From positions 372,001 to 436,000 of the forward strand of contig JALRMH010000023.1 in NCBI GenBank assembly GCA_026119935.1: a stretch of DNA of 64,000 nucleotides, read 5' to 3'. How positions within the stretch are numbered: the stretch's first letter is position 1; the number at the start of each line of letters is the position of its first letter. Shown here in pieces: positions 54,336 to 64,000 of the stretch. The notes beneath the pieces were generated by a model that did not search any database, had not been told where the DNA came from, and saw only the letters and a program-made list of their open reading frames with translations. The DNA is from Endothia cerciana. Taxonomy: Eukaryota > Ascomycota > Sordariomycetes > Diaporthales > Cryphonectriaceae. Made by a program: the position numbers and the translations under genes.

Positions 54336-57153
54336 CTATGCTACCCGCGCCACAGGCTTCATTCCTCTCCGACCGAGCAGCGTGGCGCCGTCCAGGTTCA
54401 GCTCGAAAGCGCCCTTCTGCCGCGCGCGATCCTTGACTTGCTGCCTCGCCGCCGCAGTGACAGCTGCAGAGTGCTGCCCGTACCCCTTCTGCTCCGTCGC
54501 CCGCTGCTGCCTCTCGCGCTCGCGGCCACGGTGTTCGCCGCTTATTTGGGTATTGCGCATGCTCTGCTCGAGGCCTTGAGTGCTGTTGCCTTCCTTGTGG
54601 GCATACTGACTGTCGCCGGCATCCACCATTTCCTCGTCTTCATCCGACTCGTTCAGGCCAGCTAACTTGGACAGGCCGGCCTTGGTTCCAATCTGCTTGC
54701 GGCGCTTCGCCTCTTCCTCCTGTCGGTGTACGGCATATCCAACATCGAAGACCTCGCGCAGGTTGACGGCACCAGGGGAGCGGAAGTCGTAGCGCTTGTC
54801 GCCGTCCTGGAACTTGGTCGCATCGAAAGCACGGAGCTTGCCATCGGCGGTGACATTGGGCTTCTTCTCGACAGCAGGCGTCACGCTGGTCGTGATCCAA
54901 GGATGGTTGAGGAATTCGGTAATCGTATATCGCTTCTCCGGATCGACGGTCAGGAGGTGGGTGATGAGGTCTTTGGCAGGATCCGAGATCTCATCCCACC
55001 ACGGCGACAGGAAGGTATACTGGCCCTTCGCGACCTTCTCGGTGAGCACTTCTATGCTCTCATCGTAGAAAGGCGGGAAGCCGCACAGCAATGTGTACAG
55101 GACACATCCCAGTGCCCACATGTCGACCGACTTCGAGTACCGCTCATCCTTGACAATCTCGGGCGCGGTGTAGCCAACGGTACCACAAGGGGTCATTGTC
55201 TGTGTGTCCCATACGACCTTGGAAAGACCAAAGTCCGCAATCTTGATGAGGCCGATGCCACCAGCACCAACGCCCTTGATGTACTCGCCCTCATCGACCT
55301 TGTCCTCATCGCCAGGCTGCTTAGGCTTGGGGTTCTTCGAGGGGATCACCGGTATCGGTCGGTACAAGATGTTCTCCGGCTTGATATCACTGTAATCTAC
55401 GTCAGCATGATGCCGCACAGACCGGCTGATGGCTGCGCCGCGCCGCGCCGCGCCGCGCATTAAATAAAGCGAGCGGGAGGGCTGATGTCGTGGGCAGCAT
55501 GACGTCACGATTTGTTTACCATCTTGGGAGTACATCATGACATCAACCGCGCCCAAGAAGTCGCGTCCCAAGAATCAAATTTATCAGGAAGGCAGATCGC
55601 AGTCGAGGTGGTGCGACGAGGAGAGATAAATAAATAAATAAAAATAGAAAAATTAAATAATAAGAAAAAAAAGGCAGTAGTACTGACCGGTGCACGACAC
55701 CCTTCTCCTCGTGGAGATACTCCAGGGCCCTGGCCACCTGGACGATCACATGCCGCGACAGCTCCTCGCTAAAGTAGGTGAGGCGGACAATCTGGTGGAA
55801 GAGTTCGCCGCCGGGCGCGAGCTCGAGGATGATGTAGTAATATTGCTTGGACTCGGAGAAGTCGATGAGCTTAATGATGTTGGGGTGATCGAGCTGCCGC
55901 ATGATCTGGACCTCCTTCAGGATGTTCGCCCGCTGTAGACCAAGTCAGTACGGCCGCCCAGCTGTCACTTTGTCGAATGCGGCCAACCCCCGTCAAGAAC
56001 CCAACCGGCCGCCGACACTTGTCAGGCAAGGACCGCGCTTTCGAATTGTGCAAAACCAGAGCTGTGTTGTTCAAGGAGACCCAGAAGAATAAGTGAGATA
56101 TCTCGCACCTCTGCGGCTTTCGGAGCCTTTGGTTTGAAGTCCGGATGGAGGTGCTTCTGGCCCTAGATGAGGTCCTCCGTGTTGGTAAAGAGAACAGGTT
56201 GGGAAAGGGGGGAGATGACACCAAAACGCCAACGCCAAAGCAACATATGCACAGAGGAAAAGAGCCGGCCCCGTGGTGACTGGTGACACTGCCGGTGTTC
56301 TGCTATGAGCTTACCTGCATGCTGTTCATCTCGTATTTGCGGACGACCTTGATGGCCACCTCGCCGGCGTCGCCCTCCAGGTCGCGTGCCCGGTAGACGT
56401 TGCTGAAGGCGCCGTCGCCCATCTTTTCCAGGAGCGCCCACCGCTCCAGGCCTTGGTAGGTCGGGAACTTGCTCCGGCTCGCATTCTCCTCGGCCACCAG
56501 CCTCGTTACTTCGTCCATATGCCTACTCTTGCCGTCTGCGCTGCCCTGGAAGGCCTGCTTGTCCTCGACGTGATTAGCAGCGACGCCATCTGCCCTGGCC
56601 GCCCGGTTTGCCTGGTCAGCCGGGGCGCCAGAGTAGGCGTCGGGGATCGGCTGTGGTGCTGCAGCAGGCGCGGTGAAGCCAGGATCGGACTGAGCCATGT
56701 GTCTGCTGGGTGCAGCTGCGGGCTGGGGCTGTGTGGGCGAATGGTCTTGCTTCCTCTGGGCCTCGTCGCCGTTGTTTGCTACCCTGGCTTGCTTGCCTGA
56801 CGTGCCGGGTCAGTACGGAGCGAGAGGGAAACCTGAGTGTGTATCTGTGTGGGCGGGAGAAAGTGTACGACCAGGTACGGACGAGCGTGGTGAAAACTTA
56901 AAAGGTGACACAGAACAGGGCAGGGCAGGGCAGGGCAGGGCAGGGCAGGCACATGTGGGACGAAAGAGAAGGGGGGGGGGGCCCTGTGCAAGGCCTCGAG
57001 GGAAGGAAGCCGTCGCACGGTAGTGGTGTTATGTTATGTGCGTCTGCGTAGGTGCATCCCAAACAGCGTGGAGCGAGGAGGGTGGGATTCTGCGGCAGGG
57101 GGCGGGCTCTTACCATGGCGGATAAAGTTCTTGAGCTGTTGTATCGTAGACAT
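54336..57153 (-). CDS. Srk1/Rck2-type stress-activated CAMK-family protein kinase
   Basis: Predicted exons: 57153-57114, 56796-56315, 55932-55688 and 55389-54336; 606 residues. The 13-residue first exon (MSTIQQLKNFIRHG with the join) is identified by its continuation KQARVANNGDEAQRKQ across the splice, a conserved start in this family. The kinase domain spans about residues 135-470: glycine loop MGDGAFSNV, AIKVVRKY with the ATP Lys, ANILKEVQIMRQLDHPNIIK, VHRDIKPENILY with catalytic Asp about 257, IADFGLSK, CGTVGYTAPEIV and HPWI. The C-terminal tail is rich in charged residues and ends in a basic segment. Srk1 (fission yeast) and Rck2 (budding yeast) are activated by the Sty1/Hog1 stress MAP kinase and act on translation and cell-cycle entry. 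The three introns (317, 382 and 298 bp) are far longer than others in the window. Confidence 0.9.
56916..56949. repeat. Pentanucleotide repeat (CAGGG)n in kinase intron 1
   Basis: About six and a half perfect CAGGG units, followed 20 bases later by a run of 11 G (56971-56981). Both lie inside the first intron of the Srk1/Rck2-type kinase. Confidence 0.85.
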
Positions 57154-57880
57154 TGTGGGTGTCAACGTAACCTTTCTCAAGTCTGGTGGTGGGGTGGTGA
57201 TTCAAACGGATCAACGACGGGGAAACAAACGCCTTCCCAGTTCCAGAGGGGTTCTAGAGAGGAGCTGAGGAATGCTGAGCGCGGACGACTGCTCTATAGG
57301 CAGAGACGGCGGGAAGGATGACGGAAGACGTGACAGGCCTTGTTTCTGTCTTTGCTTCTGCGATGATGCGGGTGGTCACAGTGGCAGGTGGGCGGGAGGA
57401 GATGGAAGGGTTTTTTTTTTCCCTTCCCGGCTCGTCAATCTGGTGAGTGACGCCTGCTGCTTCTTTTCGCCCGTCGCTCGTGAGGTTGTGTCCTGAAGGG
57501 GGGAGGGGGGCGTGTCTCGGTTCTCCTGAGAGGGGGGAGTAGAGGGTGTACACCGTAGATGTGTGTAGAGAGGACGGGTTCTCGGCCTGGTCTGAGTTCT
57601 GCGGGAGGCAACCGTTTCTAGGTGCGGTGATGGTCGAGGAGAGGCCCGGGGGGGGGGGGTGGTGTGAGTTTGGTACAGCCAGGTGGGTTGTTGATGATTG
57701 ATGGGTGAGGCGCGGGGACGTGAGAGGTGAGGTTAAAGCTGACGGAGACAAGAGTGGTGACGATGGGCGGGAGAGGGTCGTTCGGTTGGTGACCTGCCTT
57801 GCTTGATGAGGGAGATTGGGTCGGCGACAGATACGTCAGAACTGCTGGCAGAGCGCGGAGTTCGAACCAAGGCAACAGAC

Positions 57881-57893
57881 GGGGGGGGGGGGG
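57881..57893. repeat. Poly(G) tract, 13 bases
   Basis: One of several uninterrupted G:C runs in this spacer; others are at 57648-57659, 57975-57986 and 60781-60794. Confidence 0.9.
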
Positions 57894-59355
57894 CCAGCAG
57901 ATTGGAAAGCAGTGTTGCAAGGTGCAGGCAAGGTGCAGCAGCCCAAGGGTGTGAGATGAGGTAAGGCTGGGCTTGGGGGGGGGGGGTGGTCCTGGGTCCA
58001 GGGCCTGCGGGTGGCGGTCCAGCTATGACGAAGCCCTCCGCCGTGGCTTTTGGTCCAGGGGGGTATGAGATGCGGCTTAGGGGGTTCGACAGGGCGAGGT
58101 ACACTGGCACAGGCCCCCCCGACCCCCCGTCTTGTACTACTAGGTGGTGGGCGTGGAATTCCGCAGCGGCACCGAGGAGTTCCTATTTCATCATAGGCCC
58201 GTCTAGATGATGATGATGATGATGATGGGGGGTTTTCCCGATCACGACCAGAGACAGCTGCTGAGAAATACAAGAGGGAAAAAAGGACTGCTGATCCAGG
58301 GCGCTGTCTCAGATTTCCCGCTTGTCAATCAGCGACGGTCGAAGCCTGCGTGCGGGACGGGGCAGCAGTTCCTCTGTATGCAGCCCCCCGGTTCCGGGTG
58401 GTGAGCGTATAGCTGGGGCTTCCTCTTTGTTGTTGATGGGACAATCGGAGGATCCGCCGGAGTGAATACTAGTGAGCAGGCAGCCTGCCACTGTCGATCG
58501 GTGATTTCGGGGCCTGCGGCGATGGTGTGTCTGCAATCCCACGCTTCCCTTCCCACTGATCCTTCCTCCCTGACGGGACTGACGAAAGATTTCTCTTGGC
58601 TCCTCGTCAGGCAACATACGATGCGCGTGTCCATATGACGGTACAGCGCAACGCGGCCGGTGTCCAGGGTTGTGGTGACAACCCGGGGGGGGGGAAACAG
58701 GTTGCCGGGGGGCTGCGGAAATGGAGCTGGAGGGGTCGCGAACGGAGGAGTGAAACACGCCGGCCCCCGAGGCGTGGCTCCCTCCAGGCTTTAGTGAGGG
58801 GCAGTCAAGCCGAGCCGACCTACAACTCCTGGCAGCTCCCTGAAATCCTACACAGCCCCAAACGCTGGTGCCAGACAAGATGGTAGTATTTTTTACTGTT
58901 GAACTATTGCATTGTACGTTACCACTAGCACCGACACCTTCTACTATTGAATTTCGCAGGCGGCAAACGCGATACGGTGGCGGGTGTTGCCGGTGGTTCG
59001 GATGGGGTCTTGGGGCATCCTGTAGGGCCCACGTGCGGGTTGGGGCAGCCCGCGTGACAGACAGGGCCGGGGGAGGGGGGGTCCAGCCTGGTGCAGCTCG
59101 AACCCCCCCCCCCTCCGCCCAAAGCCCAAGCTGCAGGAAGCAGGTGGGGTCTGCAGGCGATACCTGCAGGGTTTGGGCCTCCGGCACGGTACCCAATGAA
59201 CATGGGCACCCGCATGGCCAATCCGGAGCGGGCCCTCGCCTAGGATGACGTATTATGGTAGGGACCCGCGTCATTGGCGGCCGGGGTCAATCATCCTGGC
59301 CGTGTGACATGACGTGCACATACCATAGTACCGAGTACTATGTAAGTACTATAAT

Positions 59356-59397
59356 GAGGAGGAGGAGGAGGAGGAGGAGGAGGAGGAGGAGGAGGAG
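59356..59397. repeat. Trinucleotide microsatellite (GAG)14
   Basis: Fourteen perfect GAG units in non-coding sequence, followed by a G-rich stretch and then an A/T-rich stretch. Confidence 0.92.
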
Positions 59398-60239
59398 TGA
59401 GGAGGGGGGGGTGGTTGAGAGGTGAAGTAGACGTAATCCTCTTTTTTCTTAAAAAAAAATCAAAATCAAAATTTCAAAATTTCAAATAAAATAAACAGGG
59501 ACGGAGGGGTTGCGGTGTATGAATATCGTAGCGACGGCATCACCATGTACGTCTGGGAAGTCTCAGACACCAGCTCGCCTCTACCTGTGCCTTCATCCTG
59601 CCAGGGTTTCTGGGCTGGTCGAGTGAAAGTCCCAACTCTGGCAGACTTGCATCGTGATGGTGGAGGCCTTGGCGTCCCTAGCGCCCTGCGACAGGCCTCA
59701 CCCGCTTCCTTGCGTCCGTACTTCTTCTGGCACGAACCGCCGACCGCAGATATAGATAAATAAATAAATAAAAAACCAGCAACCCTGAGATTAAGAGGTC
59801 TGGGGGTAAATCTCCGTATTGGTAAGCATCGGAAACACCCCCCCAGAAATTAGCCTCCAGTACGGCCTGGTTCGCCTGAGGAGGGCTGCATGTCAGGTAT
59901 TCATGGGCCATGCCGGCGCCTGACTCGCGGGCCGCCGACCCTCACACCTTGTACTGACGTACTATTAGTAGCACCCTGAGGTTGCCGTCGTGCGGTGGTG
60001 CCCCACCACGGTGTACTCACCCTGTGCGTGGATGACGTCATATCCCACCCTAATGTCCGTCTGCCGACCCGTCGACAACCGATCCACGGCGCCGTCGGGT
60101 CGAGGTACATAACTATGTTACTTTGGTGAGGGGTAGCTGAGTACCGCAGTAGCTAGTACACAATACTGACAGTACGGACGTACTGTAGGCCAGGCCAGAC
60201 GGGCGTTCAGCGGCCCCCCGTGTGGAATAAACGCCTCGT

Positions 60240-60263
60240 GGGATCGGGATCGGGATCGGGATC
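60240..60263. repeat. Hexanucleotide repeat (GGGATC)4
   Basis: Four perfect units followed by a degenerate fifth (CGGGAT). Non-coding. Confidence 0.9.
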
Positions 60264-60823
60264 CGGGATAGGCTGTCGTGCCCTACTGTTACATAGTATG
60301 GACCTTGGTCTCCAGCTGCAGGCCTGAAGATCGAGATACTTACTTACTACCAGCACATGCCGCTGTGGTACCTACCCGGGTGCCCAGGCCAAGCCCTGGG
60401 GTTCCTGACCTGGGGGGATCCGGGGCAGCCCGCCTGCTACGGTAAAGTACTACATAATAGTACCTAGTTGATGGTGCCACGGGTACCGCAGTGCAAAGTA
60501 CCTGGATAGAGTTTTGCGCTGCCGGGGCGGATGCTACACAAAAAGCCATACACACTTGTGGCCCCAACACCATCCCAGGCCTCCCAGTTGCCAAGGTAGG
60601 TAGTCGCCCAGGCCTCCTCGCATCCCGCATCGTGGTGGTTGCAGGTTCTCCTTCTGCCCGAACCTCACGGCCAGACCCTCCTCTACACGTTGTTCTGTAT
60701 TCATCATCCGCCTCCTCGATCACGCCTACACCAGACTCTGGCAGCCCCCTCAGGCCCGGCGCGGTGGGGGGAGGGTGCGCGGGGGGGGGGGGGGCGGCGG
60801 CCTCCTGTGCGTGATGCCAGCCC

Positions 60824-62482
60824 TCACCCAAACACCCTCCGCCCCGCGAACCACGTCTCGACGACCTTGGCCTCCAGCAGCCGCTCCCTGTCCCACCTCA
60901 TGTCCAGCACGGCCAGGTCCGCCTTCAGCCCCTTGGCGACCGCCCCCGTCGTGCCCTCCATGAAGCAGCTGCGCGCGGACCCAAGGCTCCCCGCGACGAC
61001 GCTCTCGCACAGGCCCAGCGCGAACTGCGGGTTGACCACCGTCTCGAGCCCCGGCTCCCTCGCGCTCCGCCGGTTCGTCGCCACGTAGCAGTTAGCGGGC
61101 AGGCTGTGCGGCGCCGTGGGGGCGTCACTCCCCAGCGCGAGCGCCGCCCCGCCGTCCGCCATCTCCCGGTAGGCGAACGCCCGCCCGCACCTGTCCCCGC
61201 CGATCAGGCGCGGCCACGCCCGCAGGATCGCCGGGTCCGAGTGCACCGGCTGCACCGACGCCGTGATCCCCAGCTTCCCGAGCCGCGCCGCGTCCTCGGC
61301 CGAGGTCAGCTCCAGGTGCTCGATGCGCGGCCGCTGCCCCGGCCGCGCCGCCGCGCCGATCACGTCCACGGCGTTGCGGACCGCCAGGTCGCCGATGGCG
61401 TGGATCGCCACCTGCAGCCCCGCCCGGCTGGCCCTCTCCACCGCCGGCAGCAGCATCTCCCTGGTCCACACGGGCTCGGTCGACGCCCCGGAGTGGGTGT
61501 ACGGCTCCGACAGGGCCGCCGTGCACGCGTCCACGATGCCGTCCGAGACGATCTTGATGCCGACCACCTTCAGGTCCGGGCTCGTCGCGGCGCTGTACTT
61601 GTGCGCCATCTCGATCGCGTGGTCCACCTGCCCCGCGACGTCGGCCTCGTCCGAGGGCCGCAGGAGCCAGTACGCCGCGATGCGGATGGGGAGGTCCGGC
61701 CGCCTCGCCCGCAGCAGGAGGAGGCTGTCCCAGCTGTCGTCGTTCATCGCCATGTCGACCATGCCCACGTAGCCCTCGGCGCTGTACGCCTCGACGGCGT
61801 GCTCGATCGCGCCGGCGCGCTCCCCGGGCGTCGAGATGCGCGAGATCCAGGGCCAGATCAGCGTGAACACGACGGCCTCCTCGAACAGGCCCGTGGGCTT
61901 CCCGTCCGCGTCCCTGTGGATCGTGCCGCCCGGCGGGTCGGGCATGGTGCCGATGCCGAGCCCCTCGTCCAGCTCGTCGATGCCCGCCTGGTTGGCCCAC
62001 GTGCTGTGCAGGTCCTTGGTGTCGACGAAGATGGGCCGCGGGTCCAGGTCGTCCAGCATGCCGTGGTCCACCCCGTCCGGCGTCTGGCTGTGCATCCAAG
62101 ACTTGCACATGATGCGCGGCACCTCCGGGTGCGCCGCGGCGTACTCCCTGACCGTGCGCCGGATGTCCTCCAGGTTCCTGCAGGGGCCGAGGTCGACCTT
62201 CCTGAGCGAGAGGCCGAGCAGGAGCAGGTGCAGGTGCCCGTCGAAGAACCCCGGGAGGACCGTCCGCCCCTGGAGATCGTGCACCGCGGCGCCGCTGGCG
62301 CGGGCGGAGCCTATCACCTCATCCTCGGGGTCGGGCGAGGTGTTGACGTGCCTGATGGTCCCATCCGCCCCGATGAGCAGGCTCGAGGCAAAGGAGGCCT
62401 GCTGGTCCTTGCCGGGGGGCCCGGTGGCCTGGAAGATCTTCCCGTTGACGAGGAGTGTCTCGGTGCCCGGCACGATTATCAT
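60824..62482 (-). CDS. Amidohydrolase, YtcJ/NfdA-like (COG1574 type)
   Basis: Single exon, 552 residues, no signal peptide. The amidohydrolase plan is complete: N-terminal small domain (LLVNGKIFQATG), LQGRTVLPGFFDGHLHLLLLG with the HxH metal site, KSWMHSQTPDG, FVDTKDLHSTWANQAG, the GGTIHRDADGKPTGLFEEAV signature of the YtcJ group, LKVVGIKIVSDGIVDACTAAL, AIHAIGDLAVRNAVDVI, IEHLELTSAEDAARLGKLGI, ASVQPVHSDP, ALGSDAPTAPHSLPANCY and the C-terminal KADLAVLDM. Members hydrolyse N-substituted formamides, amides or lactam-like substrates with a metal-activated water; the actual substrate varies. The very GC-rich coding sequence gives long open frames on the opposite strand. The start at MIIVPGTETLLVNGK is well placed for the small domain. 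Confidence 0.92.
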   Translation of the reverse strand: MIIVPGTETLLVNGKIFQATGPPGKDQQASFASSLLIGADGTIRHVNTSPDPEDEVIGSARASGAAVHDLQGRTVLPGFFDGHLHLLLLGLSLRKVDLGPCRNLEDIRRTVREYAAAHPEVPRIMCKSWMHSQTPDGVDHGMLDDLDPRPIFVDTKDLHSTWANQAGIDELDEGLGIGTMPDPPGGTIHRDADGKPTGLFEEAVVFTLIWPWISRISTPGERAGAIEHAVEAYSAEGYVGMVDMAMNDDSWDSLLLLRARRPDLPIRIAAYWLLRPSDEADVAGQVDHAIEMAHKYSAATSPDLKVVGIKIVSDGIVDACTAALSEPYTHSGASTEPVWTREMLLPAVERASRAGLQVAIHAIGDLAVRNAVDVIGAAARPGQRPRIEHLELTSAEDAARLGKLGITASVQPVHSDPAILRAWPRLIGGDRCGRAFAYREMADGGAALALGSDAPTAPHSLPANCYVATNRRSAREPGLETVVNPQFALGLCESVVAGSLGSARSCFMEGTTGAVAKGLKADLAVLDMRWDRERLLEAKVVETWFAGRRVFG

Positions 62483-63544
62483 GTTGGACGGCTGCTTCCT
62501 TGAACCCGAGAGTAAAATAGTAAAAGCTAGTGCGCGGACGAGATCCTAGAGGGAGGGGCCTGGGGCGATCATGGCCGTTGTCCACGCTGCGGCTGTCAGG
62601 ATTTCAGACGCAATCTGTCGGCTCATGTTTATGGTTTATGTATATGCGCGCATCCGGAGCCGTGGTGTGCCCACGGACCAGGCGCGCGATAACGGAGCTT
62701 AGTCGCCGACAGGGTGGAGGATGATCGCTAAAACCTGCGCGTCGCCACTCTCAGGTATATGCCTTCCCATTCGCTATCTAGGCTATCTGCGGCCCTTTTC
62801 GGGATATTATATGTAAGGATGCCGGGTTAGAACCTTCTCTCCTCCTTCTCGCGCAGCATCCGTACCGATGTCTGCGAGTACACGGGGTCGTCTTCGCCTC
62901 CTCCCCCTTTCCTCGCATGGAGCACGCCCTCCTGAACATGATCCTGGCGTGCCTGGGCAGTCTCAGGACATGATGAGGGGTTACCTCCCCCCCCCCCCGG
63001 ACAGGCATGCTGTCGTCTGATGGTCCGGCATCATCTCAACTACCTGATCGCCAAGCCATCTCAACCCCTTGTCCGCACTGGCGATCAATCTCACGGGGTA
63101 AATAGCGCCCCCCCCCCCCCCAAAGCAGGTCACAGGGGGTCAGGCGGGCTTGTCCCATCTCAGCCTGGAGTTCGGGCTTGCCTGACAAGCTTAAACGACA
63201 TGAGACAACAGAGCCTCAAGTGGCTCCTCCTCGCAGTTTCGGCATGGGGTCGGCGTAGATCGCGAGGAGCTCTACCGCTCATCCTCGAATGCCTACATAG
63301 CACTTATATTTAAGGAACAAGAGGCGCGCGTGCCCGGAATATGGAGGATGGGGGATCGGCTCACCAGCATCTCGACGATCGCCCGGCCGCTCTCCCGTCA
63401 CCGATCTACAGTACACTCTTTTCTCCCCGGTTCAGTTCTTTGTAGTACGGTGAAGTCAGGCTGGATACCTGAACCTCGAATTACTTGTATTCTTCTTCTT
63501 CTTCTTCTTCTTCTTCTTGGCGGCTTAATATCTTAGATACCAAA
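62483..63544. other. Divergent spacer, amidohydrolase to secreted protein
   Basis: Shared upstream region. Contains C runs at 62987-62998 and 63108-63121, a TATATTTAA element near 63305-63313, and a (TTC)n tract just before the next start codon. No gene seen. Confidence 0.5.
63490..63518 (+). repeat. (TTC)n pyrimidine tract in the leader of the secreted-protein gene
   Basis: About ten TTC units ending 26 bases before the ATG at 63545. CT-rich leaders are common before transcription starts of well expressed fungal genes, so it may be functional as well as a microsatellite. Confidence 0.8.
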
Positions 63545-64000
63545 ATGCTGTCCAAGACGTTGTTGCTGGTCGCGATGGCCTCCACGGCCCTATCCAGCCC
63601 ACTGTCCCTCCAGCCCCGGGTAGATGCCACGAACATCACCTGTACCGACGCGAACGCGTATGTCGGGCTGCATTCTCCATTTCTTTCTTTCTCTCTTTCT
63701 TTCTTTCTTCCTTTTTCTTGACTTTTTTCTACTCCGTATTGTGGCTAACCACCAAGCTATGCAGAAACATCGACGAACACAACAAGAACGTCGCCCTTCT
63801 CCAGATATGCGGTGGCATCGCCGGCACCATCCAGAAGTGTCAGGGCGCGCCCACCTCCACAACCGGCGCGTCAGGCGATGCGAAGTTCACCCTGAACCCC
63901 ACGACCGTGGGCGCTACCATCAACATCTCGAAGGGCAGGTGGGAACAGTGCATCAAGTCGGCGGAGGCCGTGTGCACGGGCGGCCAGGCTTATGCCGCGA
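63545..64000 (+). CDS. Small secreted Cys-containing protein, 3' end beyond window
   Basis: Exon 1 is 63545-63657 and exon 2 runs from 63765 to the window edge; 116 residues are visible. A signal peptide (MLSKTLLLVAMASTALSSPL) is followed by LQPRVDATNITCTDANA, then after the splice NIDEHNKNVALLQICGGIAG, TIQKCQGAP and GRWEQCIKSAEAVCTGGQ. Five Cys are visible and more may follow. The intron (107 bp, GTATGT...GCAG) contains TTTC repeats and a CTAAC branch point. I do not recognise the family. It looks like a small secreted protein of plant-associated fungi (effector-like), which is inference from size, leader and Cys content only. Confidence 0.7.

Larger units (their letters stand above)
57154..60823. 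other. Gene-free GC-rich spacer, 3.7 kb, with many homopolymers
   Basis: Promoter side of the kinase gene, then a long region with no gene I can support. The 321-codon minus-strand frame at 58309-59274 is Pro/Arg/Ser-rich without a known pattern and is treated as chance. Contents: G runs at 57648-57659, 57881-57893 and 57975-57986, a (GAT)7 at 58206-58226, (GAG)14 at 59356-59397, TAAA repeats near 59756-59775, (GGGATC)4 at 60240-60263 and G14 at 60781-60794. Confidence 0.55.

Noticed and set aside
56315..56698. Kinase start at the internal Met 56698
   Set aside because: The frame continues upstream through KQARVANNGDEAQRKQ to a good acceptor and joins a conserved short first exon at 57153, so the internal Met is not the likely start.
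57836..57860. TTCGAACC resembling a tRNA B box
   Set aside because: No acceptor stem or D and anticodon arms can be drawn around it on either strand.
58309..59274. 321-codon minus-strand frame in the GC-rich spacer
   Set aside because: No recognisable domain; composition is Pro/Arg/Ser/Gly as expected from random GC-rich sequence; it spans homopolymers and has no splice-supported neighbours.
61106..62503. 465-codon open frame on the plus strand
   Set aside because: It is antisense to the amidohydrolase, is Arg/Pro/Val-rich, and results from the very high third-position GC of that gene. The minus frame has all family motifs.

Overview
The window is nuclear DNA of a filamentous ascomycete (Pezizomycotina, most likely a Sordariomycete). 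The evidence is many short introns (about 50-110 bp) with CTAAC/CTGAC-like branch points, long gene-free spacers, and fungus-specific families: a CFEM receptor, an eqolisin peptidase, Sfh5, Rtc1/Sea2, a CAP10-type GT90 and an Srk1/Rck2-type kinase. There are no operons, and genes lie on both strands. I found no complete transposon, CRISPR array, rRNA or tRNA.

Layout. 0-8 kb: the 3' end of a cupin gene, a seven-exon DUF2235 alpha/beta-hydrolase gene, then a BBE-type FAD oxidoreductase after a 2.8 kb spacer. 8-15 kb: two housekeeping genes on the minus strand, RTC1/SEA2 (SEA complex, TORC1 control) and SFH5 (Sec14-like lipid transfer). 15-26 kb: a 3.7 kb spacer, a secreted glutamic (G1) peptidase, an NAD-type malic enzyme, and a convergent secreted protein of six-hairpin-glycosidase type. 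26-34 kb, minus strand: an F-box/LRR-like protein, an MFS transporter, an NmrA-like reductase and a Ser/Thr-rich GPI-type surface protein. 35-42 kb: a CFEM-domain seven-TM receptor, a DHA1 drug-efflux type MFS transporter, and a Vps38/UVRAG homologue on the minus strand. 43-49 kb: a membrane-anchored GT90 glycosyltransferase tail to tail with an 800-residue glycosidase-like protein. 50-57 kb: a tiny Ser/Gly-rich ORF with good promoter signals, a SAM methyltransferase and an Srk1/Rck2-type kinase with three unusually long introns. 57-64 kb: a spacer rich in G:C homopolymers and microsatellites, an amidohydrolase of the YtcJ type, and the start of a small secreted protein cut by the window edge.

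The genes do not form an obvious biosynthetic cluster. The region mixes conserved cell biology (TORC1, PI3K complex II, stress kinase, lipid transfer, malate metabolism) with accessory secreted, transport and surface functions. The most unusual single observation is an intron in the DUF2235 gene that seems to need AT-AC ends (ATAAGT...CAC) rather than GT-AG to restore the conserved reading frame. Gene models were spliced by hand from frame, splice sites and remembered family conservation, so exon limits are predictions.
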